Of a stretch of 64,000 nucleotides of DNA, positions 38,346 through 47,416 are shown piece by piece. The stretch is taken from contig NZ_SRXY01000008.1 in assembly GCF_004804335.1 (NCBI RefSeq), positions 244,387 to 308,386 of the forward strand, given 5' to 3'. Numbering within the stretch: position 1 is the first letter of the stretch; every line of letters starts with the position of its first letter. A program made the position numbers and the translations under genes. Source of the stretch: Pacificoceanicola onchidii. Lineage in GTDB: Bacteria; Pseudomonadota; Alphaproteobacteria; Rhodobacterales; Rhodobacteraceae. Below the pieces are notes generated by a model that was given only the letters and a program-made list of their open reading frames with translations, was not told where the DNA came from and ran no database searches.

Positions 38346-38815
38346 GACAGGCAATCCTGCACGAACGCACCCCAGCGCGGATGCTGCCATTTCGCTGTCA
38401 AAACGCGGGCGTCGTCTTCGTGGCCATCGGCAAAAGTCAGAGACAATGCATCACCCGGACGCAGCTCTTCGAGCTTGTCCGGCCATTCGATCAGACATAT
38501 CGCGCTTTCAAAGGCGTCGATCAGGCCAAGTTCGACACATTCATCAGGGCTGGACAGGCGATAAAGATCGCTGTGCCACAGCTCGCCTTTCTGCGTGTCG
38601 TAAACCTGCACCAGGGTGAAAGTCGGGGAGGGGACATCTTCGGGTTCGATCAACAGGGACTGGATCAGGCTTCGCGCGAAGTGCGTCTTGCCTGCGCCAA
38701 TTCCACCGCTGAGCAACAACGAGTCGCCGGGTGTCAAATACTGCCCCAGACATACCGCCAATGCGGCGGTTTCTTCAGGACTGGTCAAGGTCTTGGTAAC
38801 GGAATGGGCACTCAT
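38342..38815 (-). CDS. tsaE: TsaE, ATPase for tRNA threonylcarbamoyladenosine (t6A) synthesis
   Basis: TsaE is the ATPase needed with TsaB/TsaD for t6A37 formation. The 157-aa protein shows Walker A GGIGAGKTHFAR, SPTFTLVQVY, HSDLYRLSSPDE and LIEWPDKLEE, all diagnostic. tsaD lies 13 kb away at 51878. It is 41 bp downstream of the PAS-protein gene and overlaps amgK by 4 nt. Confidence 0.96.
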   Translation of the reverse strand: MSAHSVTKTLTSPEETAALAVCLGQYLTPGDSLLLSGGIGAGKTHFARSLIQSLLIEPEDVPSPTFTLVQVYDTQKGELWHSDLYRLSSPDECVELGLIDAFESAICLIEWPDKLEELRPGDALSLTFADGHEDDARVLTAKWQHPRWGAFVQDCLS

Positions 38816-38856
38816 GCGCCGCAGGATACGCTCCGCAGGCCCGGCTGCAACCCGGA

Positions 38857-40386
38857 TCAGCCTCCTACCGCACGCTGTTTTGAAACGGTCAGGCCATGCT
38901 CGTTGCGCCGCGATTCAACAAAGGCGAAACGCACCATCGTCGCGCCCGCCGAGACTGGCTCAACATGGCACAATACCTCGCGACCATCTTGCAAGCGCAA
39001 AGGTTCATGCCAAGCAGTGCGATCCTGCAAAGTGAGCACATAGTCCCGCATTTGCGGCCATATTTCGCTGGCGTCACAGGCGCGCTGCCAGACTTCCGTG
39101 GCATCCGCGATGGTTGTTTCGTTGAACGCACCGTCGGGATCGCATTCCCAGAACTGGCGGTAGGCCGCGTTGCAAAAGGTCAGAACGCCGAGCCTTGAAA
39201 AAACCGCCACGGCATCGGGCAAGCAATCAATGACGGACTGGGAGAGTTCCAGTTCAGACCGGAACCTGCGTGTCAGCGAGATTTCGGCACTGATATCTTC
39301 CAGAAGGAACGCCACGGCACCATCCGGGTGAGGGCGTCCGGTGATCTTGTACGTCAGCCCAGACGCAAGGCTCCAAGTCTCGCAATACCGGTCATCGCGC
39401 GCGGCGGTGATCACGTCAGTCAATTGCTCGCGCCAGGTTGCGTAGTTCTTCGGCTCCGGCATCATGCGGTTTTCGCGCATGTGATCGAAAAAACTGAGCA
39501 GATTGGGCCGTGCAGACAAGAAATCCATCGGGAGGCGGGTCAGATCGACCAGGGCGGGGTTGAAGAGGACAAGCCGCCGTTCACGATCGAAAACGGCAAG
39601 GCCGATTGGTAGGTGCGCAAAGGTTTTTGCCAGGGTTTGTACAAAGTTGCGCTGGGCCAGCTCTGCCTCGATCAGCGTATCGATGTCGGTCGCGAAGTGC
39701 ATCGTACCGTGCTGGGTTCGGCGGCTGGTGATCTCGAACCAGCGCGATGACCCGTCGGATTGCTCGATTTGCATCCGCGAGTTTTTCGGCTGTTTGCCAT
39801 CCACGTTCTGTACCGAATTCAGTGCAGGCGTACCGCGTTCCGGGTGGGCGTTCAGACTGAGGGCTTCGAAGGACGTGTTGCTCCAGACCAACTCTCCGTT
39901 TTCGCCAGTCACCCAGATCGGGTTCGGCGCCACGTCAAACGCGATGTTCAGGCGATCCAGCTCTTCGGATTGGACAAGATACTGGTGTTGAGCCACCGCG
40001 CCCATGGGTTCCGAGCGAAGCAAGACCCGGATCAAGGAGCCTTCGGATGTAACGCGCAGCTCTGTCGGGGCCATATCGTTAGATGCAAGAACGATGTCGC
40101 CGGGAGGCGGTGTTTCCGGCAAGTCGGGAAAACGCTCTGCGAAAACATGGTGCAGGTCGGACCAAGTAAAGCCTTCATTGAGCGGAGCATGAACGACGTC
40201 ACGCGCATCTGGAGTTGTATCCAGAAGCCGGCCATTTTGGTCAAAAAGAAAAACCGTGTCCGCAACAGTATCTGCTCGGCCGCGCGTGGACGATTGCCTC
40301 GTCATCCGTGTGTAGAACAACCCGGCCGCAGCGATCAGAGCCAGACCGAAGAGAATTCCGACAGCTAAGGCTACAAGATCATTCAA
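38857..40386 (-). CDS. Membrane-anchored multi-PAS protein, possible kinase-less DivL homologue
   Basis: The 509-aa protein has one N-terminal transmembrane helix (about 4-26), a variable region, then at least two PAS-like segments: about 135-220 (ELDRLNIAFDVAPNPIWV) and about 370-490 (SQSVIDCLPDAVAVFSRLGV). No HisKA H-box and no HATPase domain follow; it ends shortly after the last PAS. In Caulobacter DivL, a PAS-containing pseudo-kinase of the CtrA pathway, is encoded next to the same tsaE block. This suggests a shortened DivL. The family link is inference from position and architecture. Confidence 0.7.
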   Translation of the reverse strand: MNDLVALAVGILFGLALIAAAGLFYTRMTRQSSTRGRADTVADTVFLFDQNGRLLDTTPDARDVVHAPLNEGFTWSDLHHVFAERFPDLPETPPPGDIVLASNDMAPTELRVTSEGSLIRVLLRSEPMGAVAQHQYLVQSEELDRLNIAFDVAPNPIWVTGENGELVWSNTSFEALSLNAHPERGTPALNSVQNVDGKQPKNSRMQIEQSDGSSRWFEITSRRTQHGTMHFATDIDTLIEAELAQRNFVQTLAKTFAHLPIGLAVFDRERRLVLFNPALVDLTRLPMDFLSARPNLLSFFDHMRENRMMPEPKNYATWREQLTDVITAARDDRYCETWSLASGLTYKITGRPHPDGAVAFLLEDISAEISLTRRFRSELELSQSVIDCLPDAVAVFSRLGVLTFCNAAYRQFWECDPDGAFNETTIADATEVWQRACDASEIWPQMRDYVLTLQDRTAWHEPLRLQDGREVLCHVEPVSAGATMVRFAFVESRRNEHGLTVSKQRAVGG

Positions 40387-40476
40387 TAATCAGCCTCGCA
40401 TTGTTTTCAGCTTTGTAATTCTACCTAGCTTTGAAGTGGTTTATGAAGTGTTAATTTCCAGCTCAACCTATTGACT

Positions 40477-41874
40477 TCATATTTCAATCGGTTGGTTTTT
40501 TCCCAATGTGCGCCCAGGTTGTGCTGCTTCTGCAACAATCTTGCTGCGGGGCCAGACCACTTCGACAACCGCGCCACGTCGCTCTCCGGAAACATGATCG
40601 GGTGAAAACGGGTCTGATGCATTGGCAAAGCTCAACTGAGCACCGCTTCGCTCCAGAAGGGTTTTGGCGATAAACAGTCCGAGCCCCATGCCTTCGTATT
40701 CTGGGCGCGCCTTGCGGTCGGCGTCACTTTTGCGCTGGCGCATGAATGGGTCACCAATCCGGCCAAGCAAGTGCTGTGGAAAGCCGCGGCCATCGTCGAT
40801 GATTCGGATGGAAATCACATCATCCGTCCAGATTGCCTCAACCCAGACTGTGCTGGCGGCAAAATCGACTGCGTTTTGCACAAGGTTTCGCAGACCATGA
40901 ATAACTTCGGGACGGCGCAGGATTTGCGGTTGGGCGAACTCGCCGCCGGGGCCGGGACCGTCTTCGAAAATGACTTCCTTGCCCCGTTCCTGATGCGGCT
41001 CAGCTGCTTCCCGGATTACTTCGATCAGCGGGGCAAAGCGCATGTGCAGATCGTCTTTCCCGGCTCGACCCATGGACCGCAGGATGTCCCGGCACCGATC
41101 GGCCTGTTCTCGAATCAACAAGGCGTCCTCGCGCAGATCGGGTTGGTCATCGAGCATGTCGGCCAGTTCGGATGACGTCAGTTTGATCGTTGCCAGAGGC
41201 GTGCCAAGCTCATGTGCCGCAGCGGCAACAACGCCGCCGAGATCGTTCAGTTTCTGCGCCCGAGCCAAGGCCATCTGCGTGGCGGTCAGAGCATCGGACA
41301 TGGAGTTCATCTCGCGCGTTATTCGCCGCGTGTAGAGCGAGATGAAAACAAGCGCGATGGATATGGCAAACCACTGTCCATAAACGAAAAGATCGGGGAT
41401 CCGCAGGATGAAACCCATCTCCGTCCGGAGCGGCAGGTGGAAGAAAACCATGCCGGAGACAAGCAGGAACGCCGTTAAGCCCAAAATCAGTGTCGAGCGC
41501 AGCGAAAGCACCGAGGCGGAGACCGTTACAGGCCCCAAAACAAGCACGGAAAACGGGTTGTGCATGCCGCCGGTGAGATACAGGAGGAAACACAGCTGCA
41601 AGAGGTCAAACATGACCATCAGGAAGTTTTCGGTCTCTGACAGACGCTTGTTTTCGGGGAATATGAAAATCGCTACCAAGTTGCCGACAACGGAGACACC
41701 GACGGCCAGATAGCAAAGCCCAAGCTCAAGCTGGAGATTGAAGAACTCCCGCGCAATATAGATCGCCGTAAGCTGACCGGCGATGGCAAACCACCGCAAG
41801 AGGATCATGGTGCGCAGCCTGATCCAGTTGCTGCGCTGATACTCACTGGTCAGGCTGAGGTCGTTATTTGCCAT
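40477..41874 (-). CDS. regB: Redox sensor histidine kinase RegB (PrrB)
   Basis: RegB senses respiratory/redox state and phosphorylates RegA. The 465-aa protein has six hydrophobic segments in its N-terminal half, the conserved GGMHNPF loop (102-108) implicated in ubiquinone sensing, the H-box AAAAHELGTPLATI with His221, and the redox-active-type cysteine Cys261 in EQADRCRDILRSMG, exactly 40 residues after the histidine as in Rhodobacter. The ATPase domain has GLRNLVQNAVDFA, DDGRGFP and YEGMGLGLFIA. senC and regA lie divergently next to it, the classic reg cluster. Confidence 0.97.
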   Translation of the reverse strand: MANNDLSLTSEYQRSNWIRLRTMILLRWFAIAGQLTAIYIAREFFNLQLELGLCYLAVGVSVVGNLVAIFIFPENKRLSETENFLMVMFDLLQLCFLLYLTGGMHNPFSVLVLGPVTVSASVLSLRSTLILGLTAFLLVSGMVFFHLPLRTEMGFILRIPDLFVYGQWFAISIALVFISLYTRRITREMNSMSDALTATQMALARAQKLNDLGGVVAAAAHELGTPLATIKLTSSELADMLDDQPDLREDALLIREQADRCRDILRSMGRAGKDDLHMRFAPLIEVIREAAEPHQERGKEVIFEDGPGPGGEFAQPQILRRPEVIHGLRNLVQNAVDFAASTVWVEAIWTDDVISIRIIDDGRGFPQHLLGRIGDPFMRQRKSDADRKARPEYEGMGLGLFIAKTLLERSGAQLSFANASDPFSPDHVSGERRGAVVEVVWPRSKIVAEAAQPGRTLGKNQPIEI

Positions 41875-41951
41875 CTGCGCTCATTCGTCCCTTGCAGGCG
41901 TTTGATGGATTGTTACCTGTCCCGTACGTGTTCGCAATGGGAGAGCCGATC

Positions 41952-42572
41952 ATGCCGCGTCTTGCCTTGTTTTCTGCCAGTGTTGCTGTTGCAGCCCTTT
42001 TGGGGGGTGTTTGGTACGCCACTTCCGGGCCGTCCAGTGACGACCAGTTTGCCCAATGTCGCAAAGGGGCCATTGCCGGGGGCACCGGATCCATCGGTGG
42101 TCCGCTCGAACTGGTCAATGCCAAGGGTGAGACTGTCACGGACAAGGATTTCATTACCGAGCCGACATTGCTGTATTTTGGCTACACGTTCTGTCCGGAC
42201 GTCTGCCCGCTTGATACGGTTCGCAACGGGGATGCCGTGGATGTCCTGGCCGAGCAAGGTTACTCCGTGACCCCGGTTTTCATCTCGATTGATCCGGAGC
42301 GGGACACGCCGGAAGTGATGGGGGATTATGCCAGTGTCATTCATGACAAGATGATCGGGCTGACGGGCAGCCCTGAGCAGGTGAAGGCCGCGAGCCAGAC
42401 CTATCGGACTTACTACAAACGCCAACCCGCCGAGGATGAGTTCTACCTCGTTGACCATTCGACGTTCACCTACCTCGTGCTGCCGGAGCATGGATTTGTC
42501 GAGTATTTCCGCCGTGAAATATCTCCCGAAGACATGGCCGAAACCACTGCCTGCTTCATCGACGCGTCGTGA
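41952..42572 (+). CDS. senC: SCO1/SenC (PrrC) copper-binding protein
   Basis: SenC helps assemble the CuA site of cytochrome c oxidase and modulates RegB signalling in Rhodobacter. The 206-aa protein starts at the ATG at 41952 (GGGAG 8 nt upstream), with an N-terminal membrane anchor (about 3-23). The copper site is FCPDVCP (Cys81, Cys85) plus His169 in DHSTFTYLV; the thioredoxin fold has VFISIDPERDTPEV. It is divergent from regB and upstream of regA. Confidence 0.95.
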   Translation: MPRLALFSASVAVAALLGGVWYATSGPSSDDQFAQCRKGAIAGGTGSIGGPLELVNAKGETVTDKDFITEPTLLYFGYTFCPDVCPLDTVRNGDAVDVLAEQGYSVTPVFISIDPERDTPEVMGDYASVIHDKMIGLTGSPEQVKAASQTYRTYYKRQPAEDEFYLVDHSTFTYLVLPEHGFVEYFRREISPEDMAETTACFIDAS

Positions 42573-42680
42573 TGCGGGGTTGACCGGAGAGTACCAAAGT
42601 ATGCCAAGCGTTTGACCCCCGCCCCCTGCGGCACTAATACTCGAAGCACTGAAGGCGCGAACAGCCGGGAGGACGGGGTT

Positions 42681-43235
42681 TTGGCAGAAAACAGCATCGA
42701 CGAATTGGGCGACGACCGCACACTGCTTTTGGTCGATGATGACGAACCGTTTCTGAAACGGCTTGCCAAGGCCATGGAACGCCGTGGGTTCGAAGTTGAA
42801 ACAGCCGGATCGGTTGCCGCGGGCAGAGCTGTGGCAACAGCCCGCCCGCCTGCTTACGCCGTGGTTGACCTGCGTTTGGAAGATGGCAACGGGCTCGACG
42901 TGGTCGAAGTCCTGCGGGACAAACGCCCGGATAGCCGAATTGTGGTTCTGACAGGTTACGGCGCGATTGCGACGGCAGTTGCCGCAGTGAAAATCGGTGC
43001 CACGGACTACCTTTCGAAACCTGCGGATGCGACGGATGTCACCAACGCACTGCTGGCCAAAGGGGATGACCTGCCGCCGCCGCCTGAGAACCCGATGAGC
43101 GCGGATCGCGTGCGTTGGGAGCATATCCAGCGCGTCTATGAGCTGTGCGACCGCAACGTTTCCGAAACCGCGCGGCGGCTCAACATGCACCGCCGGACCT
43201 TGCAGCGTATTCTGGCGAAACGCTCACCGCGCTAA
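42681..43235 (+). CDS. regA: Redox response regulator RegA (PrrA)
   Basis: RegA is the DNA-binding partner of RegB that controls respiration, photosynthesis and carbon/nitrogen fixation genes in the group. The 184-aa protein has the receiver domain with the acidic pair in LLLVDDDEP, phospho-acceptor Asp63 in AYAVVDLRLEDGNG, Lys in YLSKPADATD, a PPPPENPMS linker and the Fis-type HTH RNVSETARRLNMHRRTLQR. The start is a TTG at 42681, 8 nt after GGAGG-like bases; no ATG is available near the conserved start. It lies 108 bp after senC. Confidence 0.96.
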   Translation: MAENSIDELGDDRTLLLVDDDEPFLKRLAKAMERRGFEVETAGSVAAGRAVATARPPAYAVVDLRLEDGNGLDVVEVLRDKRPDSRIVVLTGYGAIATAVAAVKIGATDYLSKPADATDVTNALLAKGDDLPPPPENPMSADRVRWEHIQRVYELCDRNVSETARRLNMHRRTLQRILAKRSPR

Positions 43236-43238
43236 GCG

Positions 43239-43925
43239 TCAGGACAGTCCAAGCCGGTCCCGGGCGGACAGGGCTCGGCTTTCAATGTCGATCATGGATT
43301 GAATGTACCACGAATAATCGGTGCCTTCAGAGGCCCCGGCTTTTTCCAGTGTCGCCCGCGTGTTCCGCGCCCTTTTGGCACTCAGCCCAAGCGCTTCTGC
43401 AACGGCAATGCGCGATTGTTGCATGTGGCTGAGCCGCAGGGCGTGTTGCTGTTCACTCAGTTGACCGGTCAAGCGCTCTGCTTCGAGCAAGTCCATCTCT
43501 TCGGATTGCTCATTGAGCATGGCATTGATGCCGATCTCGATGGAGGTCATGTCATCCAGTGTTTGCGTGATCGCAGGGGCAAGCGCATTTCGGTCAAACG
43601 ATTGCTCGCTCCCCACGAGCGCACGGACCGCGCCAAGGGTCCGGCCCATAAGATCGCGTTCCGAGCAATGTACCATTGCCGGATCCGACAGGTTGCCGCC
43701 GCATCCTTCGGAATGGGCCTGAGCATTCTGCAAGATGGCGCGAATGCCGTCCTCCAGAGCGATCACGTCTTGCGTCACGGCCCGTTCGCGGGCGGAGTTG
43801 ACGGCAACGGGCTCTACAAGGAAGGCCGTGTCGCCGCGTGAGGCTTCGAACATGGAAGGCGCCTGATCACAGGCGGAGACGGAAACAATCATGAAACCCA
43901 AAAGCGCCGCTTTCTGATAGTCCAC
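43239..43925 (-). CDS. Hypothetical lipoprotein
   Basis: The 228-aa protein has a short signal peptide and a lipobox-like VSVSAC (Cys near residue 19), so it is probably a lipoprotein. The rest is helical, rich in Glu/Gln/Leu (SEEMDLLEAERLTGQLSEQQHALRLSHMQQ), with two further cysteines (SEGCGG, MVHCSE). I do not recognise a family. It converges with regA, 3 bp between the stops. Confidence 0.75.
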   Translation of the reverse strand: MDYQKAALLGFMIVSVSACDQAPSMFEASRGDTAFLVEPVAVNSARERAVTQDVIALEDGIRAILQNAQAHSEGCGGNLSDPAMVHCSERDLMGRTLGAVRALVGSEQSFDRNALAPAITQTLDDMTSIEIGINAMLNEQSEEMDLLEAERLTGQLSEQQHALRLSHMQQSRIAVAEALGLSAKRARNTRATLEKAGASEGTDYSWYIQSMIDIESRALSARDRLGLS

Positions 43926-44048
43926 CGATAACCTCCTGAAGTCATTAATTTGTTCAGAGGGCTAGGAAGGGAATGCGGCAAGAATGGGGCAGATTGTTTC
44001 CAATCTGGCGTCAGTGGTTTGGCTGTGACATTTGACCCACGGTTGGTG

Positions 44049-44519
44049 TCAGAGCGCGAAACGTTTCACGATCCGGTCCACGCGGGTTCCGTCCGGACGC
44101 ATGTGGTCCTTTTCAATCACGTGATCGTCGACAAACCCCAGACGGTCATAAAAGATGAGCCCGCCCGTGTTGTCCGAGGTGATCTTGGCAAGGATCGCAT
44201 CGCCTCCGCGCTTCCGGCAATCAGAGAGCGTCTTTTCGAACAACGCATAGCCCGCCCCTTTCACCGGGTTCTCCCGATCCGTGAAGCTGCCGATGCTGTA
44301 GTGACCGGGTGTGTCGAGAAAGGCGACCTGAAACCCGACAACGCGGCCCTCGCTGAGGACGACGCTGCGGACAGGCGGGCCGAGCCGGTACTGGCCTTCA
44401 AACAGATCCTCGGTGAAGCGGTCTTCGTGGGCCGTGGTGCCGCCTTGGGCGATGATATGGTTGATAATCCGAACGCAGGCCGGGACGTCTTCGGGCAGCA
44501 TGTCGCGGGTTTCCAGCAT
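44049..44519 (-). CDS. GNAT family N-acetyltransferase
   Basis: The 156-aa protein has the GNAT fold: an N-terminal RDMLPEDVPACVRIINHI segment, RVVGFQVAFL, the acetyl-CoA loop region VKGAGYALFEKTLSDCRKRGGDAILAKI and the C-terminal FYDRLGFVDDHVIEKDHM. The P-loop (Q/R-x-x-G-x-G/A) is degenerate (PVKGAG). The substrate is unknown. It is 1 bp downstream of the HD-domain gene. Confidence 0.88.
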   Translation of the reverse strand: MLETRDMLPEDVPACVRIINHIIAQGGTTAHEDRFTEDLFEGQYRLGPPVRSVVLSEGRVVGFQVAFLDTPGHYSIGSFTDRENPVKGAGYALFEKTLSDCRKRGGDAILAKITSDNTGGLIFYDRLGFVDDHVIEKDHMRPDGTRVDRIVKRFAL

Positions 44520-44520
44520 G

Positions 44521-45114
44521 TCAGAGGCTCTCCATCAATTCACTGAACCGCGCGGTGAAGTCTTCCCGCGTTTGGACGGGAGGGCGCAGAATGATGGACA
44601 GATCGGAGATCATGTCGATATCCGGCGCGCCGAAGAACTTGTCTGCCTCTGCCCTCGAAAACCCGGCGATCTGCGTGGCTTCCATCCAGGCGCTGATCCG
44701 GTCTGCTTTCTTGATCTGTCTCTTGAGCGACGCTGGCGTGGCGGCAGGAAGACCAAAGCGAATGTGAATGGCGGCGGTCAGGCGCTTGTCGAGCGTTTCA
44801 TAATTCGGGCCGACGGCTGCTTTGACCGGGGAAATCATGTCGCCTATCACGTACTCCGGCGCATCGTGCAAAAGGGCGGTCAACCGATCCGCTGGTTTGG
44901 CCTTGGGGCAGAGCCGACCAAAGAGCTTTTCGACCAACAAAGAGTGTTCCGCCACGCTATAGGCGTAGTTCCCTTCGGTCTGACCATTCCACCGGGCAAC
45001 AAAGGCAAGGCCATGCGCGATGTCTTCGATTTCAATGTCCACAGGAGTCGGATCCAGAAGATCCAGTCTGCGACCGGAAAGCATGCGCTGCCATGCGCGG
45101 GGTTGTCGTGCCAT
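44521..45114 (-). CDS. HD-domain phosphohydrolase (YfbR-like)
   Basis: The 197-aa protein has an HD domain: H in YSVAEHSLLVEKLF, the HD pair in TALLHDAPEYVIGD and a distal Asp. It resembles the YfbR/HD_3 5'-nucleotidase group that removes phosphate from deoxynucleoside monophosphates. Between an FkbM methyltransferase and a GNAT acetyltransferase, all on one strand with 1-15 bp gaps, it looks like the middle of a small operon. The substrate is inferred only. Confidence 0.85.
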   Translation of the reverse strand: MARQPRAWQRMLSGRRLDLLDPTPVDIEIEDIAHGLAFVARWNGQTEGNYAYSVAEHSLLVEKLFGRLCPKAKPADRLTALLHDAPEYVIGDMISPVKAAVGPNYETLDKRLTAAIHIRFGLPAATPASLKRQIKKADRISAWMEATQIAGFSRAEADKFFGAPDIDMISDLSIILRPPVQTREDFTARFSELMESL

Positions 45115-45129
45115 AAGGGGAGCCTCGGG

Positions 45130-45831
45130 TTATCTGTCTTGGGCGAGATAGAACGCGTTGCGTTCCATACCGCCGCAGAAACGATAGCCCAGCGCAGGGA
45201 AATGCTCACCCAGAAAATCTAGGTACATGTTTCGCTGCCAGCGCTTTTCGGCTTCCAGAACAATCATTGGGGCATTGTCCTGTATCAGACGTGATGCACC
45301 GAGCAGCGCAGGTTTTTCGAACCCTTCCACGTCCAGATGCAGGATGGAAACCTGCCTGTCCGCGGGGACGAGGCTATCGAGAGTGACAACATCAACATTG
45401 ACGGTTTCCCCTTCGTCGCCGGACTCCACAATCCGGGCTCGTGCCGCGCTGGCGCTGCCGCCTTTTCTGGAGAGTTGCAGGGGCAGTTGACCGGCGGCTT
45501 CGCCAACGGCGACGGGGTGCAGCGTGACATTGGTCAGACCGTTCAGCGCGATAGTCTGCTTGGCGGCGGCAAAGCTCAGAGGATTTGGCTCAAAGCTGAT
45601 AACGCGCGCATCGGGATCCAAGGCCTCGCACAGGGCTGGAAAGAAATCGCCGATGAACGCGCCGCCGGTGACGATATCGCCGGAACTGACACGCCGTCGC
45701 ATCAACTGCAGCGTCCCGGGTTCATAAACGGCCCCGTCCGCTAGGAGCTTGGGGATTTCCCGATTGTCGTACTCAACGGGAACGCAATAGAAGCCGTATT
45801 CGTTCACGCAAATGCGGTGTTCGAAGTCCAT
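45130..45831 (-). CDS. FkbM family methyltransferase
   Basis: The 233-aa protein (ATG at 45831) is a SAM-dependent methyltransferase of the FkbM type: [16 protein letters not shown] as a variant of SAM motif [26 protein letters not shown], and the late [19 protein letters not shown], which is characteristic. The first glycine-rich motif is altered (D in place of the common G-x-G pattern). The frame is open further upstream to 45918 but that would run into the ahcY promoter region. Confidence 0.86.
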   Translation of the reverse strand: MDFEHRICVNEYGFYCVPVEYDNREIPKLLADGAVYEPGTLQLMRRRVSSGDIVTGGAFIGDFFPALCEALDPDARVISFEPNPLSFAAAKQTIALNGLTNVTLHPVAVGEAAGQLPLQLSRKGGSASAARARIVESGDEGETVNVDVVTLDSLVPADRQVSILHLDVEGFEKPALLGASRLIQDNAPMIVLEAEKRWQRNMYLDFLGEHFPALGYRFCGGMERNAFYLAQDR

Positions 45832-45953
45832 GCCAGCCCTTTGGTTCGCCCCGTTTGCAAGGACGGTTACGGCATCGCGGCGTGTTGTCAATCGGCAGAC
45901 CCTTTGATAACTCGGCACGGTTCAAACGTGTGTCATCAGGAGCAAGAGGCATC

Positions 45954-47342
45954 ATGACTCAGGACTACGTCGTTAAAGACATTTCCCTGGCAGGGTTCGG
46001 CCGTAAGGAACTGGACATCGCCGAGACGGAAATGCCCGGCCTGATGGCAACGCGCGCGGAGTATGGCGAGAGCAAGCCGCTCAAGGGCGCGCGCATCGTC
46101 GGCTCGCTGCACATGACCATTCAAACCGCCTGTTTGATCGAAACGCTGGTGGCGCTGGGCGCGGATGTGCGCTGGGCGTCGTGCAACATCTTCTCCACGC
46201 AGGATCATGCGGCCGCGGCGATTGCCGAAGCCGGTATTCCGGTCTTTGCCGTCAAGGGCCAGAGCCTCGAAGAGCACTGGGATTATCTCGACAAGTCCTT
46301 CCAGTTCGCGGAAGGCGCGAACATGATTCTGGACGATGGCGGCGACGCCACGCTTTACGTTCTGCTTGGCGCACGCGCCGAAGCCGGTGAAGACATCATC
46401 CCGGTGCCGCAGTCCGAGGAAGAAGAAGTCATCAAGGCCCAGATCAAGAAGCGCATGGAGCAGTCCCCGGGCTGGTTCACCAAGACGCGCGACGCGATCA
46501 AGGGTGTGTCCGAAGAGACAACCACCGGCGTGCACCGCCTGTATGACCTGCACAAGAACGGCCAGCTTCCGTTCCCGGCGATCAACGTGAACGATTCCGT
46601 CACCAAGTCGAAGTTCGACAACAAGTACGGCTGCAAGGAATCGCTTGTCGACGGCATTCGCCGCGCAACCGACGTGATGATGGCGGGCAAAGTGGCGGTG
46701 GTTTGCGGCTATGGCGACGTGGGAAAAGGGTCCGCAGCTTCGCTCGCCGGTGCTGGTGCGCGTGTGAAAGTGACCGAAGCGGATCCGATCTGCGCGCTTC
46801 AGGCTGCGATGGACGGTTTCGAGGTTGTTCTGCTTGAAGACGTTGTGGCGGACGCCGACGTCTTCATCACCACCACTGGCAACAAGGACGTGATCCGCAT
46901 CGAGCACATGCGCGAGATGAAGGACATGGCCATCGTCGGCAACATCGGTCACTTCGACAACGAAATTCAGGTGGCGAACCTGAAGAACCACAAGTGGACC
47001 AACATCAAGGAACAGGTGGACATGATCGAGATGCCTTCGGGCAACCGTCTGATCCTGCTGTCCGAAGGGCGTCTTTTGAACCTCGGCAACGCCACGGGCC
47101 ACCCGTCCTTTGTGATGTCCGCCAGCTTCACCAACCAGGTGCTGGCGCAAATCGAGTTGTGGACCAACGGCGAGAACTATGAAAACGGCGTCTACATCCT
47201 GCCCAAGCATCTGGATGAGAAGGTTGCGCGCCTGCACCTTGGCCGGATCGGTGTGAAACTGACCACGCTGACGGCGGAACAGGCGGCTTACATTGGCGTT
47301 ACCCCGGAAGGCCCGTTCAAACCGGAACACTACCGGTATTGA
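45954..47342 (+). CDS. ahcY: S-adenosylhomocysteine hydrolase
   Basis: AhcY splits SAH into adenosine and homocysteine, relieving product inhibition of methyltransferases. The 462-aa protein starts at the ATG at 45954 with GAGG upstream. It has the substrate-binding [13 protein letters not shown] and [14 protein letters not shown], the NAD motif [13 protein letters not shown], and the C-terminal KPEHYRY tail typical of the tetramer. A terminator follows 34 bp after the stop. It is divergent from the FkbM gene. Confidence 0.98.
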   Translation: MTQDYVVKDISLAGFGRKELDIAETEMPGLMATRAEYGESKPLKGARIVGSLHMTIQTACLIETLVALGADVRWASCNIFSTQDHAAAAIAEAGIPVFAVKGQSLEEHWDYLDKSFQFAEGANMILDDGGDATLYVLLGARAEAGEDIIPVPQSEEEEVIKAQIKKRMEQSPGWFTKTRDAIKGVSEETTTGVHRLYDLHKNGQLPFPAINVNDSVTKSKFDNKYGCKESLVDGIRRATDVMMAGKVAVVCGYGDVGKGSAASLAGAGARVKVTEADPICALQAAMDGFEVVLLEDVVADADVFITTTGNKDVIRIEHMREMKDMAIVGNIGHFDNEIQVANLKNHKWTNIKEQVDMIEMPSGNRLILLSEGRLLNLGNATGHPSFVMSASFTNQVLAQIELWTNGENYENGVYILPKHLDEKVARLHLGRIGVKLTTLTAEQAAYIGVTPEGPFKPEHYRY

Positions 47343-47375
47343 TCACAGCGGGCGGAAACGCCCCGATCAAATTGG

Positions 47376-47403
47376 AAAGGCCGGGCCTCATGCCCGGCCT
47401 TTT
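47376..47403 (+). terminator. Rho-independent terminator of ahcY
   Basis: AAAGGCCGGGC / GCCCGGCCTTTT (stem 47376-47386 with 47392-47402, loop CTCAT) followed by T residues, immediately after ahcY. The gene on the other side (47417-48022) converges. Confidence 0.87.
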
Positions 47404-47416
47404 GCGTTTCGCGATG

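Noticed and set aside
45832..45953. Possible SAH or SAM riboswitch before ahcY
   Set aside because: The 120-bp leader shows no recognisable conserved core or paired stems of the known SAH or SAM riboswitch classes.
45936..47330. 464-codon open frame antisense to ahcY
   Set aside because: Its length follows from the codon bias of the strongly conserved ahcY on the other strand; the translation is His/Arg/Val-rich without domain features.
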